Position numbers and translations under genes: made by a program. Under the pieces are notes generated by a model. The model was not told where the DNA came from, searched no databases, and was given only the letters and a program-made list of their open reading frames with translations. From DATAOG01 sp963840925 (GTDB lineage: Bacteria > Pseudomonadota > Alphaproteobacteria > Geminicoccales > Geminicoccaceae), in assembly GCA_963840925.1 (NCBI GenBank), contig CAWJAY010000003.1, positions 1 through 64,000 on the forward strand: a DNA stretch of 64,000 nucleotides, read 5' to 3'. Positions 8,822-18,024 of this stretch are shown one piece after another (within the stretch, counting starts at the first letter, position 1; every line of letters starts with the position of its first letter).

Positions 8822-9903
8822 GTCCGCCGCCGATCGTCCAGGTCGAGGCGGTGACCAAGCGCTTCGGCCGCACGCCGGCGGTCGATCACGTCTCGCTGGC
8901 GATCGAGGCCAATGAGTTCTTCGCCCTGCTCGGTCCGTCCGGCTGCGGCAAGACCACGCTGCTGCGCATTCTGGCGGGCTTCGAGACCCCGAGCCAGGGC
9001 CGGATCCTGATCGATGGCGAGGACATGGCAGGCGTCGTGCCCAACCGGCGGCCGGTCAACATGGTGTTCCAGTCCTACGCCGTGTTCCCGCACATGAGCG
9101 TAGCCGACAACGTCGCCTACGGGCTGCGGGTGACCGGGGTGCCGCGCGCCGAGGTCGGCCCCAGGGTCGAGGCGGCGCTCGCGATGGTCCGGCTCGAAGG
9201 CTACGGCGAGCGCAAGCCCGAGCAGCTGTCCGGCGGCCAGCGCCAGCGGGTGGCGCTCGCCCGGGCGCTGATCAAGCGACCCAAGGTCCTGCTGCTCGAC
9301 GAGCCGCTCTCGGCGCTGGATAAGAAGCTGCGCGAGGAGATGCAGCTGGAACTGGTCCGCCTCCAGCAGGAGGTCGGGATCACGTTCGTGATCGTGACCC
9401 ACGACCAGGACGAGGCGCTGTCGATGGCGGACCGGATCGCGGTCATGGACCGGGGCCGGATCCTCCAGGTGGCGCCGCCCGACGAGCTGTACGAATCGCC
9501 GAGCTGCCGGATGGTCGCCGACTTCATCGGCACGACCAACCTGTTTCCCGGCCGGGTGCTCGGCCGCGTCGATGGCGGCATCCGCCTCGAGGCCAGAGGC
9601 ATCGGCGAACTGCGGCTGGCCGAGGACGGCGAGCCCGGGACCGAGGTCGGGATCGCGGTCCGCCCGGAGAAGGTCCGGATCAGCCACGATCGCCCGGCCG
9701 AGGGGCTGGTCGCCGTGCCCGGCCAGATCGCCCAGCTCGCCTATTTCGGCGACTACAGCCACGTGTTCGTCGAGGCCGGCGCGAGCGTGCGGATCACCTG
9801 CTACCGGACCAACGAGAGCCGCCATCAGGCCGGAGCTCTCGCGGTCGGCGACCCTTGCTGGGTCTCCTGGCACCCGGCCGATTGCATCCTGCTGACCGAG
9901 TGA
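8818..9903 (+). CDS. potA: polyamine ABC transporter ATP-binding protein
   Basis: A 361-residue ABC ATPase. Walker A is GPSGCGKTT near residues 36-44, the signature is LSGGQRQ, Walker B is LLLDEP, and the switch His is in VTHDQDEA. Residues from about 240 form the C-terminal TOBE/OB-fold domain typical of PotA and MalK-like subunits. It energises the PotBC channel. The ATGA overlap with potC supports co-translation. It is the last gene of the polyamine block; a minus-strand glucosidase gene ends 26 bases beyond. Confidence 0.93.
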   Translation: MSPPPIVQVEAVTKRFGRTPAVDHVSLAIEANEFFALLGPSGCGKTTLLRILAGFETPSQGRILIDGEDMAGVVPNRRPVNMVFQSYAVFPHMSVADNVAYGLRVTGVPRAEVGPRVEAALAMVRLEGYGERKPEQLSGGQRQRVALARALIKRPKVLLLDEPLSALDKKLREEMQLELVRLQQEVGITFVIVTHDQDEALSMADRIAVMDRGRILQVAPPDELYESPSCRMVADFIGTTNLFPGRVLGRVDGGIRLEARGIGELRLAEDGEPGTEVGIAVRPEKVRISHDRPAEGLVAVPGQIAQLAYFGDYSHVFVEAGASVRITCYRTNESRHQAGALAVGDPCWVSWHPADCILLTE

Positions 9904-9928
9904 GGCTGCGGCTCTTGGGGTCCCGGCG

Positions 9929-11533
9929 CTAGGGCGGGGCGGTCTCGATGATCACGCCTTCGTCGGCGCGCAGGTGCAGGCGATCGCCTGCGGCCGGCTG
10001 ATCCTGGTCGAGTTGGGTCGAGAGCAGGATGCGGGCGCCGGCGGCGGCAGCCGGCAGGCGGGTGGGAGTCGAGCTCAGGTTCAGCGCGATCAGCAGCTCG
10101 CGGCCCTGATGCCGGCGCCGGTAGGCCAGGACCGCGCCCTCGGCCTCCACCGGCTCGTAGTCGCCGATCGCGAGCGCCGGCTCCTTGCGGCGCAGCTCGA
10201 TCAGTGACCGATAAAGGGAGAGCATCGAGCGTGGATCGGCCCGCTCCGCGGCGACGTTGACACTTGGAAAGTCATCGCCGAGCGCCAGCCAGGGCGTGCC
10301 GGTCGTGAAGCCGGCGTTGGCCGCGGCGCTCCAGGGCATCGGCGTGCGCTCGGGGTCGCGGCCGAGGCCAAGCCCGGGCACGCCCTGCTCCCATGGGTCC
10401 TGGACCAGCTCGGGCGGGATCGGCACGTCGCGCATGCCGAGCTCATCGCCATAGTAGAGAGTGGGCGTGCCGCGCAGCGTCAGCAGCAGCATCGCCGCGA
10501 CCCGCGCCTGCGCCGGCCCGATCCGGCTCGCGATCCGATGGTTGTCGTGGTTGCCGAGCACCCAGTTGGGCCAGCCGCCTGCGGGTAGCGCTGCCTCGTA
10601 TTCGCGGACCAGACGGTCGATGTTGCGCGCGTCCCAGGCGGTCAGGATCAGCTGGAAATTGAACGGCAGATGCGCCCCGCGCAGATCCTGGCCATAGTAG
10701 GCGACCAGCCGCTCGACCGGCAGATAGATTTCGCCGATCAGCACGCGCTCGCGATAGTCGTCGACCACGCGGCGCAGGCCGGCGACGACCTCGTGGACCT
10801 CGGGCCGGTCGGCGGTGTGGACCGGCAATAGCCGCGTGTAGGGCCACATGCCCTCGGAAAAGCCGGGATTGGGCGGGTTGTCGCGGAACTGATCGTCCTT
10901 GACCAGCTGCCAGATCACGTCCACCCGGAAGCCGTCGACGCCGCGCTCGAGCCAAAAGCGCATCGCGTCGTGCATCGCCGTCACCACCTCGGGATTACGC
11001 CAGTTCAGATCGGGCTGCTCCTTGAGGAAGGCGTGGTAATAGTACTGGCCGCTCGTCTGGTCCCACTCCCAGCCGCTGCCGCCGAAGTGGGACAGCCAGT
11101 TGGTCGGCGGGCCGCCGTCCGGCGCCGGGTCGCGCCAGATATACCAGTCGCGCTTAGCGCTCGTGCGCGAGGCGCGCGCCTCCTGGAACCAACGGTGCCG
11201 GTCGGAGCTGTGGTTGGGCACGAAATCGAGGATCACCTTGAGGCCGCGGCGGTGCGCCTCCTTGAGCAGCCGGTCAAAATCGGCAAGCGTGCCGAACATC
11301 GGGTGGACGTCGGTGAAGTCGGCGACGTCGTAGCCGAAGTCGGCCATCGGCGATGGATAGATCGGCGACAGCCAGAGAGCGTCGACGCCAAGCCAGCAGA
11401 GGTAATCCAGCCGCTCGACGATGCCGGGCAGATCGCCGATGCCGTCGCCGTCGCTGTCCTGAAACGAGCGCGGGTAGATCTGATAGATGATCCCGCGCGC
11501 CCACCACGGGTGGTCGGAGGCGGCCATGGTCAA
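9929..11533 (-). CDS. GH13 alpha-glucosidase / oligo-1,6-glucosidase
   Basis: A 534-residue alpha-amylase superfamily enzyme. The catalytic residues are recognisable: nucleophile Asp in GFRVDVIW, acid/base Glu in LIGEIYL and transition-state Asp in LGNHDNHR. The N-terminus (WWARGIIYQIYPRSFQDS, then DGIGDL) is the hallmark of the alpha-glucosidase, oligo-1,6-glucosidase and trehalose-6-phosphate hydrolase group. There is no signal peptide, so it is cytoplasmic. It would release glucose from short alpha-glucosides. A second ATG three codons in (MAASDHP) is an alternative start. Its promoter would lie in the 164-base divergent gap with xthA. Confidence 0.9.
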   Translation of the reverse strand: MTMAASDHPWWARGIIYQIYPRSFQDSDGDGIGDLPGIVERLDYLCWLGVDALWLSPIYPSPMADFGYDVADFTDVHPMFGTLADFDRLLKEAHRRGLKVILDFVPNHSSDRHRWFQEARASRTSAKRDWYIWRDPAPDGGPPTNWLSHFGGSGWEWDQTSGQYYYHAFLKEQPDLNWRNPEVVTAMHDAMRFWLERGVDGFRVDVIWQLVKDDQFRDNPPNPGFSEGMWPYTRLLPVHTADRPEVHEVVAGLRRVVDDYRERVLIGEIYLPVERLVAYYGQDLRGAHLPFNFQLILTAWDARNIDRLVREYEAALPAGGWPNWVLGNHDNHRIASRIGPAQARVAAMLLLTLRGTPTLYYGDELGMRDVPIPPELVQDPWEQGVPGLGLGRDPERTPMPWSAAANAGFTTGTPWLALGDDFPSVNVAAERADPRSMLSLYRSLIELRRKEPALAIGDYEPVEAEGAVLAYRRRHQGRELLIALNLSSTPTRLPAAAAGARILLSTQLDQDQPAAGDRLHLRADEGVIIETAPP

Positions 11534-11697
11534 CGCTGCCAGCGATCGAGGAGCCTCCGGGCGATCGGCATCGTGACGTCCTCGAGCGAGGTTGGGTCGC
11601 CAGCGCGGCCGACCGGGGGGCGCCCTCCGCGCCGACGAGATCGCGCTGCGCGCGCTCTGCGATCATCCAAACTCATCCGGGCGCGGTAGGCAACCGG

Positions 11698-12498
11698 ATG
11701 CCGCTGCGGATCACGACCTGGAACGTCAATTCGGTCCGACTGCGGCTGGACGGGCTCGCGCGGCTGGTGCGCGAGGTCGACCCGGACGTGCTCTGTCTGC
11801 AGGAGATCAAGGTCCGCAACGAGCTGTTCCCGGTGCTCGAGTTGCGCGCGCTCGGCTTTGCCCATCACGTCCTGCACGGCCAAGCCGGTTATCACGGGGT
11901 CGCGATCTTCGCCAAGGTGCCGCTCGCGGACGCGCGCCCGCTCGACTGGTGCGGCAAGCCCGACTGCCGCCATCTGCGCGTGCTGCTGCCGGGCGGTATC
12001 GAGCTGCACAATCTTTACATCCCGGCCGGCGGCGATCTGCCCGATCCCGAGCTGAACCCGAAGTTCCGCCACAAGCTCGAGATGCTGGCCGCGCTCAGCG
12101 ACTGGTTTCGCCGGGACTTCGCGCCCGAGCAACCGGCGGTGCTGGTCGGCGACCTCAACGTCGCGCCGCTCGAGACCGACGTCTGGAATCACCGGGCGCT
12201 GCTCAGGGTCGTGAGCCACACCCCGGTCGAGGTGCATGCGCTGCAGGCGCTCCAGGCCTCGGGTCGCTGGCACGATGCGGTTCGCCACTTCGTGCCGCCG
12301 AGCGAGCGCCTTTATACCTGGTGGAGCTACCGCGCCCAGGACTGGGCGGCGAGCGATCGCGGCCGCCGCCTCGACCACATCTGGGTGACGCCAGCACTCA
12401 GGCCGCGGCTGCGGCATGGGGGCGCTCTGCGCGCTGCCCGGGGGTGGCCGCAACCCTCCGATCACGTGCCGGTTACGGTCGAGATCGCCCACCCGTGA
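11698..12498 (+). CDS. xthA: exodeoxyribonuclease III
   Basis: A 266-residue exonuclease III-family AP endonuclease for base-excision repair. Family motifs: TWNVNSVR at the N-terminus, LQEIK (metal-binding Glu), NLYIPAGG, the catalytic GDLNVAP, WWSYR, RLDHIW and the terminal SDHVPV with the catalytic Asp-His pair. Length matches the family. It is transcribed away from the glucosidase gene, with no obvious operon partner. Confidence 0.95.
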   Translation: MPLRITTWNVNSVRLRLDGLARLVREVDPDVLCLQEIKVRNELFPVLELRALGFAHHVLHGQAGYHGVAIFAKVPLADARPLDWCGKPDCRHLRVLLPGGIELHNLYIPAGGDLPDPELNPKFRHKLEMLAALSDWFRRDFAPEQPAVLVGDLNVAPLETDVWNHRALLRVVSHTPVEVHALQALQASGRWHDAVRHFVPPSERLYTWWSYRAQDWAASDRGRRLDHIWVTPALRPRLRHGGALRAARGWPQPSDHVPVTVEIAHP

Positions 12499-12620
12499 CC
12501 GCCGCCTGCGCCGGCCGTTTGGCAATCGTGGGGTGAGCGCGGCCGGACCGAATCACTCTGTTCGCAGCGGCCCAAAGAGGTTATGAAGTGAGGGTGGGCA
12601 TCCGTTGGAGTTGACCTGCG

Positions 12621-13133
12621 ATGAACAATCGGCGTCCTCCGCAGCTGTCCGGACCTTACCGGACTGAAGTTGCTGCGGTGGTCAAATGGTATAACCGGAC
12701 CAAGGGCTTCGGTTTCGTCAAGCCGGACGATGGCGCGCCCGACGCGTTCCTGCATGCTTCCCTGGTGGCTCAGGCAGGTCATGATGATCTCGCCGATGGC
12801 ACCAGTCTGATCTGCGATATCGCCGACGGTCCGCGCGGCCCGCAGGTCGCCGCGATCCACAGCGTCGAGCCGCCGACCGAGCCCGTGCCGCGCTCGCGGC
12901 CGCCGCGCTTTGCCGGCGGCGAGGGCGAGCTGGTCGAAGGCCGGGTCAAGTTCTACAACGCCGAGAAAGGCTTCGGCTTCATCGTGCCCGACGATGGCAG
13001 CAAGGACGTGTTCGTCTCGGCGCGCACGCTGACCCGCGCCGGCATCGCCGCGCTCGAGGCCGAGCAGCGGGTGCGGGTCGCCACCCGCATGGGCCAGAAG
13101 GGACCGATGGCCGCCCGGGTCGAGCTGCTCTAG
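12621..13133 (+). CDS. cold-shock protein with two CSD domains
   Basis: A 170-residue protein with two cold-shock domains. The first, about residues 14-75, has VVKWYNRTKGFGFV and DAFLHAS as RNP1- and RNP2-like motifs. The second, about residues 105-170, has RVKFYNAEKGFGFI and DVFVSA. The linker is Pro/Arg rich. Fused double-CSD proteins are common in Alphaproteobacteria and probably act as single-stranded nucleic acid chaperones. Its gene converges on the response regulator gene. Confidence 0.93.
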   Translation: MNNRRPPQLSGPYRTEVAAVVKWYNRTKGFGFVKPDDGAPDAFLHASLVAQAGHDDLADGTSLICDIADGPRGPQVAAIHSVEPPTEPVPRSRPPRFAGGEGELVEGRVKFYNAEKGFGFIVPDDGSKDVFVSARTLTRAGIAALEAEQRVRVATRMGQKGPMAARVELL

Positions 13134-13140
13134 CCACGAG

Positions 13141-13830
13141 CTAGCGGGCCAGCCGGTAACCCCCCGGCTCGGTCACCAGGATCTGGGCCTTGGTCGGCTC
13201 CGGCTCGATCTTCTGCCGCAGCCGGTAGATGTGGGTCTCGAGCGTGTGCGTCGTGACGCCCGCGTTGTATCCCCAGACCTCGTCGAGCAGCACCTCCCGG
13301 GTCACCGGCCGATCGCCCATCCGATACAGATACTTGAGGATCGCGGTCTCCTTCTCGGTCAGGTGGACCTTGCGGTTAGTGTCCGGGTTGATCAGCATCT
13401 TGGCGCTGGGCCGGAAGGTATAGGGGCCGATCGGGAAGGTCGCATCGTCAGACAGCTCGAACTGGCGCAGCTGAGCGCGCAGCCGCGCGAGCAGGACGCC
13501 GAGCCGGAAGGGCTTTGGAATATAGTCGTTGGCGCCGCTGTCGAGACCTAAGATCGTGTCGGCGTCGGAATCGTGCGCGGTCAGCATGATGATCGGACTC
13601 TTGACCCCCTGCCGGCGCATCAGGCGGCAGAGGTCCCGGCCGTCGGTGTCGGGCAGTCCGACATCCATCAAAATGACCTCGAAATGATGGTCTTTGACGA
13701 CCTCGAGCGCCCGCCTGCCATCCTCGGCCTGGAACGTGACGAAGTCCTCATGCAGCTCGAGCTGCTCGGCGAGCGAGCGGCGCAGCGCCTCGTCGTCGTC
13801 GATGATCAGGATCTGCTTGCTGTTGGCCAT
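13141..13830 (-). CDS. OmpR/PhoB-family response regulator (orphan)
   Basis: A 229-residue two-domain response regulator. The receiver domain has the acidic pocket IIDDDEA, phosphoacceptor Asp56 in LMDVGLP, conserved Thr in MLTAHDSDAD and Lys in IPKPFRL. The C-terminal winged-helix domain carries the OmpR-type end THTLETHIYRLRQKIE. The ATG at 13830 (MANSKQ) begins directly before the first receiver strand; an upstream ATG at 13887 would add 19 non-conserved residues. No histidine kinase is adjacent, so its partner and regulon are unknown. Confidence 0.92.
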   Translation of the reverse strand: MANSKQILIIDDDEALRRSLAEQLELHEDFVTFQAEDGRRALEVVKDHHFEVILMDVGLPDTDGRDLCRLMRRQGVKSPIIMLTAHDSDADTILGLDSGANDYIPKPFRLGVLLARLRAQLRQFELSDDATFPIGPYTFRPSAKMLINPDTNRKVHLTEKETAILKYLYRMGDRPVTREVLLDEVWGYNAGVTTHTLETHIYRLRQKIEPEPTKAQILVTEPGGYRLAR

Positions 13831-13883
13831 CGCGTTTCTCGGCTGTCGCCCGGCTCCATCAGTCCGCCAGCTCAGCACCGCCG

Positions 13884-14756
13884 TCAACCTCGTGGCTGTG
13901 CGAGGTCCATCTGCTGTGCGATCGCCTGGACGATCGGGGCGCCGGGCTCGGCCAGGCTCATGACGATCGCGAAGTGGTCGAGGCCCGGCTCGGTCATCAG
14001 CGTGCAGGGCCAGCCCGCGCCATCGAGCCGCGCGGCGTAGGCCCGGCTCTGTTCATGGAAGGCCTGGGTCTCGAGCGCGCCGACCGCGATCACGACCGGG
14101 GAGGACCGGCCGAGCGGCAGGTGCAGCGGGCTGTTGCGCCTTGCCTGCGCCTCGTCCATGCCCAGCACGTCGTTCAGATAGCACCGGCGAATCGGCTCGA
14201 GATCGAAGATGCCGCTGACCGCGGTCACGCCCTTGATCAGGTCGCCCGGCAGGCCAAAGGCATCTTGCCAGTCGGTTGCGAGCGCGATCGCCGCGAGATG
14301 GCCGCCCGCGGAGTGGCCGGCGACGAAGATCCGCCCCGGATCGAAGCCCAGGCCGTGGCGCTCGCGGTGCAGCCAGGCGAGGCCGTGGCGGACTTGGCCC
14401 ACGATCTCGTCCATCGTGACCGCAGGTGCCAAGTCGTAGCCGATCAGCGCGACCGCGGCACCGGCTTCGACCAGCGGTTCGGCGACGAACGAAAAATCCT
14501 TGCGGTCGCGGCCCTGCCAATAGCCGCCGTGGATGAAGACGAGCAGCGGCGGGCGGCCGGCCGCGGCCGGCAGGAACAGATCGATCGCCTGGCGCGGGCT
14601 CTCGCCATAGCGCAGATCGAGTCGGCCCGGCCAGCGCGCGCGGAACGCCGCGCTGCTGGCTTCGTAGCGGTCGAACCAGGTTTGGAACTCGGGGACCGCG
14701 GCGCGCAGATTGTAGTTTCGGTCCAGCGTGGCGCGATCCGGATCGGATGGCGACAT
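13884..14756 (-). CDS. alpha/beta hydrolase, arylformamidase-like
   Basis: A 290-residue alpha/beta hydrolase with HGGYW oxyanion motif and nucleophile elbow GHSAGGH; the catalytic His is likely in GLDHFAI. The N-terminus (LDRNYNLRAAVPEF) resembles the KynB-like or kynurenine formamidase group of esterases. The ATG at 14756 is preferred over the upstream one at 14852. The gene sits between the response regulator and the aminotransferase on the same strand. A formamidase role is possible, but the sequence only secures the esterase fold. Confidence 0.82.
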   Translation of the reverse strand: MSPSDPDRATLDRNYNLRAAVPEFQTWFDRYEASSAAFRARWPGRLDLRYGESPRQAIDLFLPAAAGRPPLLVFIHGGYWQGRDRKDFSFVAEPLVEAGAAVALIGYDLAPAVTMDEIVGQVRHGLAWLHRERHGLGFDPGRIFVAGHSAGGHLAAIALATDWQDAFGLPGDLIKGVTAVSGIFDLEPIRRCYLNDVLGMDEAQARRNSPLHLPLGRSSPVVIAVGALETQAFHEQSRAYAARLDGAGWPCTLMTEPGLDHFAIVMSLAEPGAPIVQAIAQQMDLAQPRG

Positions 14757-14877
14757 GGCGTCCTCTGAGGCGTTCTCGGGCCGGCGTGCGCTGCTGGCGC
14801 GCCGGCTGTCTCCGCTCAAAGAGGCTGTAGTCGTGAAGCCTCTGGAAAGCAACGGTCGGCTGCAGGCAGCCGCAAGC

Positions 14878-16248
14878 CTAGCCGAGACCGAGGTCGCGGG
14901 CGGTGAGATCGAGCGCGGCGCGCGCCCGCGTGATCAGCTCGTCGATCTCGGCCTCGGTGATGATCAGAGGCGGCGCCAGCACCATGACGTCTCGGACCGC
15001 GCGCATCACCAGCCCCTGGGCAAAGCAATGGTCGCGGCAGATGAAGCCGACCCGGCGCTGCGGCGGGAAATACTGGCGCCTCGTCTTGTCCTCGACCAGC
15101 TCGAGCGCGGCGATCAGCCCCGAGCTGCGGACCTCGCCGACCAGCGGATGGTCGGCGAGCGTTTCGAGCGCCCGGGCGAAATAGGCACCGAGCGGCCCCC
15201 GCGCCCGCTCGAACAGGCCCTCCTCGGTGATGATGCGCAGATTCTCCAGCGCCACCGCCGCCGCGACCGGATGGCCGGAATAGGTGAAGCCGTGGGTCCA
15301 CTCCTGCCCGGCCGTGAGCAGCGCCTCGCCGACCCGCTCGCCGACCAGCACGGCCGCGATTGGCAGATAGCCTGACGACAGCCCCTTGGCCGCGGTCACA
15401 ATGTCGGGGACGATCCCGAACCTCTCCGAGCCCCACCAGTAGCCGGTGCGGCCGAAACCGCAGACCACCTCGTCGGCGATCAGCAGCAGATCGTAGTCGC
15501 GGCAGATCCGCTGGATCTCGGCCCAGTAGCCGGGCGGCGGGATGATCACCCCGCCCGCACCCTGGATCGGCTCGCCGATGAACGCGCCGACCGTCTCGGG
15601 GCCGAGCTCCTGGATCCGTCGCTCGAGCGCCTGGGCCGCAAACCGGCCGTGCTCCTCGGGCGTGCGCGCTTCGCCCTCGGCGTACCAATAGGGCGCCGGC
15701 ACGTGCTCGAACCCGGGCAGCGGCAGGTCCGACTGCGGGTGCATCGCGGCCAGGCCCGACAGGCTCGCGGTCGCGAGCGTCACCCCGTGGTAGCCGAAGT
15801 TGCGGCTGATGATCGTTTTCTTCTTGGGCCGGCCTTGCAGGTTCCAAAAGAACCGCACGAGCTTGACCGCGGTGTCGTTGGCCTCCGAGCCGGAGTTGGT
15901 GAAGAACACGCGCTCCATGCCAGCCGGCGCGAGCTCGGCCAGGCGCGCGGCCAGCTCGACCGCGGGCGGCGTCGCGGTCTGGAAGAACGTGTTGTAGTAG
16001 GGCAACGCCGCCATCTGCCGGCGCGCCGCCTCGACCAGCTCGGCGCGGCCGTAGCCGGCGTTGACGCACCAGAGGCCCGCCATGCCGTCGAGGATGCGGT
16101 TGCCGGCGCTGTCCCAGAGCCAGCAGCCCTCGGCGCGGGTGATGATCCGCACGCCCCGGCGCGCGAGCTCTGCCGGATTGCTGAACGGGTGCAGGTGGTG
16201 GCGCCGGTCGAGCTCGCGCCAGCGCCCGGTGTCGTCGGCATCACTCAT
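14878..16248 (-). CDS. class III PLP-dependent aminotransferase
   Basis: A 456-residue class III aminotransferase. The PLP Lys lies in TAAKGLSSGY, the Asp that binds the pyridine nitrogen in LLIADEVVCGFGRTG, and the phosphate site in NSGSEANDTAVK. The start of the conserved region (MAGLWCVNAGYG) and length fit the omega-amino acid:pyruvate/putrescine-pyruvate (SpuC-like) subgroup. With a polyamine transport and synthesis block in the same window, putrescine or another omega-amine is a plausible substrate, but this is inference. The ATG at 16248 is chosen over 16374, which would add 42 unrelated residues. Confidence 0.9.
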   Translation of the reverse strand: MSDADDTGRWRELDRRHHLHPFSNPAELARRGVRIITRAEGCWLWDSAGNRILDGMAGLWCVNAGYGRAELVEAARRQMAALPYYNTFFQTATPPAVELAARLAELAPAGMERVFFTNSGSEANDTAVKLVRFFWNLQGRPKKKTIISRNFGYHGVTLATASLSGLAAMHPQSDLPLPGFEHVPAPYWYAEGEARTPEEHGRFAAQALERRIQELGPETVGAFIGEPIQGAGGVIIPPPGYWAEIQRICRDYDLLLIADEVVCGFGRTGYWWGSERFGIVPDIVTAAKGLSSGYLPIAAVLVGERVGEALLTAGQEWTHGFTYSGHPVAAAVALENLRIITEEGLFERARGPLGAYFARALETLADHPLVGEVRSSGLIAALELVEDKTRRQYFPPQRRVGFICRDHCFAQGLVMRAVRDVMVLAPPLIITEAEIDELITRARAALDLTARDLGLG

Positions 16249-16404
16249 GGCTCGGATCCACTCATGACACGGGTCTCCTTGGCTGGCTCGCCAGGCCGGC
16301 GCCGCCGCCGCGCCGGCCATAGAGCATACCGAGGGATGTACGACCAGCCCGATTCGCCGCCAATGCGCTGTCACGATTGTGGCATCTTGGATCGATAAGA
16401 AACG

Positions 16405-16659
16405 GTGGGCATCGAAGGGGACCGGACGACCTGGCTTGGCCGCGAACGAGGTCCGGACGTGTTGTCATTTCTTGGCTTGTTGGCGTTCCTGATGGCGGCG
16501 CTGGACGCGAGCTGCCGTCTGTTCGGCTGGCCGCTGACCACGCTCAGCTGGTCACCCGTGCTGTTCGTCGTGCTCGGCTTCGCGCTGGTCGCCCTCGAGG
16601 CGTGGGAGCGCGACACGAGCCCATCGACCGGACTGCCGGCCGACCCCGGCCAGAGCTGA
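16405..16659 (+). CDS. small two-span membrane protein
   Basis: A possible 84-residue protein starting at GTG, with two hydrophobic segments (LSFLGLLAFLMAALDASC and VLFVVLGFALVALEAW). No family is recognised. It lies in the gap between the divergent aminotransferase gene and the convergent RidA gene. Codon use looks similar to neighbours, which supports it modestly. The start codon and existence are both uncertain. Confidence 0.45.
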   Translation: MGIEGDRTTWLGRERGPDVLSFLGLLAFLMAALDASCRLFGWPLTTLSWSPVLFVVLGFALVALEAWERDTSPSTGLPADPGQS

Positions 16660-16675
16660 GCCCGCGCCGGCGCAG

Positions 16676-17059
16676 CTAGGCCGCTTTATACGCGATCGCC
16701 TCGACCTCGAGCTTGCCGTCCAGGACGAGCTGGGAGACCACGGTCGAGCGGGCCGGCGGCTGATCCGCAAAGATCTCGGCAAAGACCGCGTTGAAGCGGG
16801 TGAAGTCGCGCGGGTCGTCGATCCAGCAGGTGCACTTGACGACATCGGCCAGCGTGCAGCCGGCCTCGGCCAGGATTGCCTCGATGTTGCGGAACACCTG
16901 GCGGGCCTGGGCCTCCATGTTGCCGGCGATCAGCTCGCCGCCGGCATCGGTCGCCATCTGACCCGAGACGAACACCAGATCGCCCGCCCGGACCGCCTTG
17001 GCGAACGGCAGCTTCATTCCGGCCGCGGCAAATGCGCCGCCGATCACCTGTTTGCCCAT
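16676..17059 (-). CDS. RidA family enamine/imine deaminase
   Basis: A 127-residue RidA/YjgF/UK114 protein. Typical features are VFVSGQMATDAGG, the mid-section ILAEAGCTLADVVKCTCWI and the active-site Arg in PPARSTV. Canonical RidA proteins hydrolyse reactive 2-aminoacrylate; many paralogues act in catabolic pathways. The gene diverges from the ROK kinase, with only about 60 bases between starts. It may serve the nearby aminotransferase or be a general paralogue. Confidence 0.9.
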   Translation of the reverse strand: MGKQVIGGAFAAAGMKLPFAKAVRAGDLVFVSGQMATDAGGELIAGNMEAQARQVFRNIEAILAEAGCTLADVVKCTCWIDDPRDFTRFNAVFAEIFADQPPARSTVVSQLVLDGKLEVEAIAYKAA

Positions 17060-17121
17060 GGACTTGCCTCCCTGCTAGGACACTCCCGTTGATGGGCGAA
17101 GGACAGCGCCGCGGCAAGGGC

Positions 17122-18024
17122 ATGATCCGGATCGGCTTCGACATCGGCGGCAGCAAGATCGCGGCAGTGGCGCTCGACCCGGAAGGCAACGAGCTGGCGC
17201 GGGCGCGCCGGGACGTGCCGCGCGACCATGCGGCAACCGTCGCCGCGCTTAGCGCGATGGCTGAAGCTCTGGTCCGGGCGCACGGCTCCGCGCGCTCGGT
17301 CGGGGTCGCGATGCCGGGCGTGATCGCCGTCGACGGGACGCCGATCCGGGCCGTCAATCTGCGCTGGCTCGAGGGCCGGCCGTTGCGGGCCGATCTCGAG
17401 CGCGCGCTGCGGCTGCCGGTCGCGGTCGGCAACGACGCCAACTGCTTCGCGCTCTCGGAAGCGACCGACGGCGCCGCCGCCGGAGCGGCCGTGGTGTTCG
17501 GCGCGACGCTTGGCACCGGGGTCGGCGGCGGAGTCGTGGTCCACGGCCGGCCGCTGCCCGGCGCCAACGCGATCGCCGGCGAATGGGGCCATAACCCGCT
17601 GCCGGTCCAGGACCCGGCAGCGGACGTCCCGGTGTGCGGCTGCGGCCGGGTCGGCTGCGTCGAGAGCTGGCTGAACGGCGGCGCGCTGGTCCGGGACTAT
17701 GCCCGAGTCACGGCTCGGGTCGTCGCCGGTCCGGAGATCGCGCGGCTTGCGGCCGCGCACGATCAACCGGCGCTGGCCGCGGTTGCCGCCTATGGCCAGC
17801 GGCTGGCGGTGGCGCTCGCGGGCGTGGTCAACCTGCTCGATCCCGATGTGATCGTGCTCGGCGGCGGCCTGTCCTCACTTCCGGGCCTGTGCGATCTGGT
17901 CCGCCAGCTCTGGGCGCCCTCGATCGTCGCCGCTGACCCCAGGACCCGCCTGGTGACCGCCCGCTTCGGCGCCGAGAGTGGCCTGCGTGGCGCCGCCTGG
18001 CTGCCGGGCGCGGCTCACCCGTAG
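17122..18024 (+). CDS. ROK family sugar kinase
   Basis: A 300-residue ROK protein without a helix-turn-helix domain, so a kinase rather than a repressor. It begins IRIGFDIGGSKIAAVAL (phosphate-1 loop), has NDANCFALSE with the catalytic Asp, GTGVGGGVV, and the zinc-binding CGCGRVGCVESW signature. Glucose, fructose or N-acetylhexosamines are the usual substrates. ATG 17122 is preferred; an in-frame ATG at 17092 adds ten residues. The 3' end overlaps the convergent livF end by about 10 bases. Confidence 0.9.
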   Translation: MIRIGFDIGGSKIAAVALDPEGNELARARRDVPRDHAATVAALSAMAEALVRAHGSARSVGVAMPGVIAVDGTPIRAVNLRWLEGRPLRADLERALRLPVAVGNDANCFALSEATDGAAAGAAVVFGATLGTGVGGGVVVHGRPLPGANAIAGEWGHNPLPVQDPAADVPVCGCGRVGCVESWLNGGALVRDYARVTARVVAGPEIARLAAAHDQPALAAVAAYGQRLAVALAGVVNLLDPDVIVLGGGLSSLPGLCDLVRQLWAPSIVAADPRTRLVTARFGAESGLRGAAWLPGAAHP

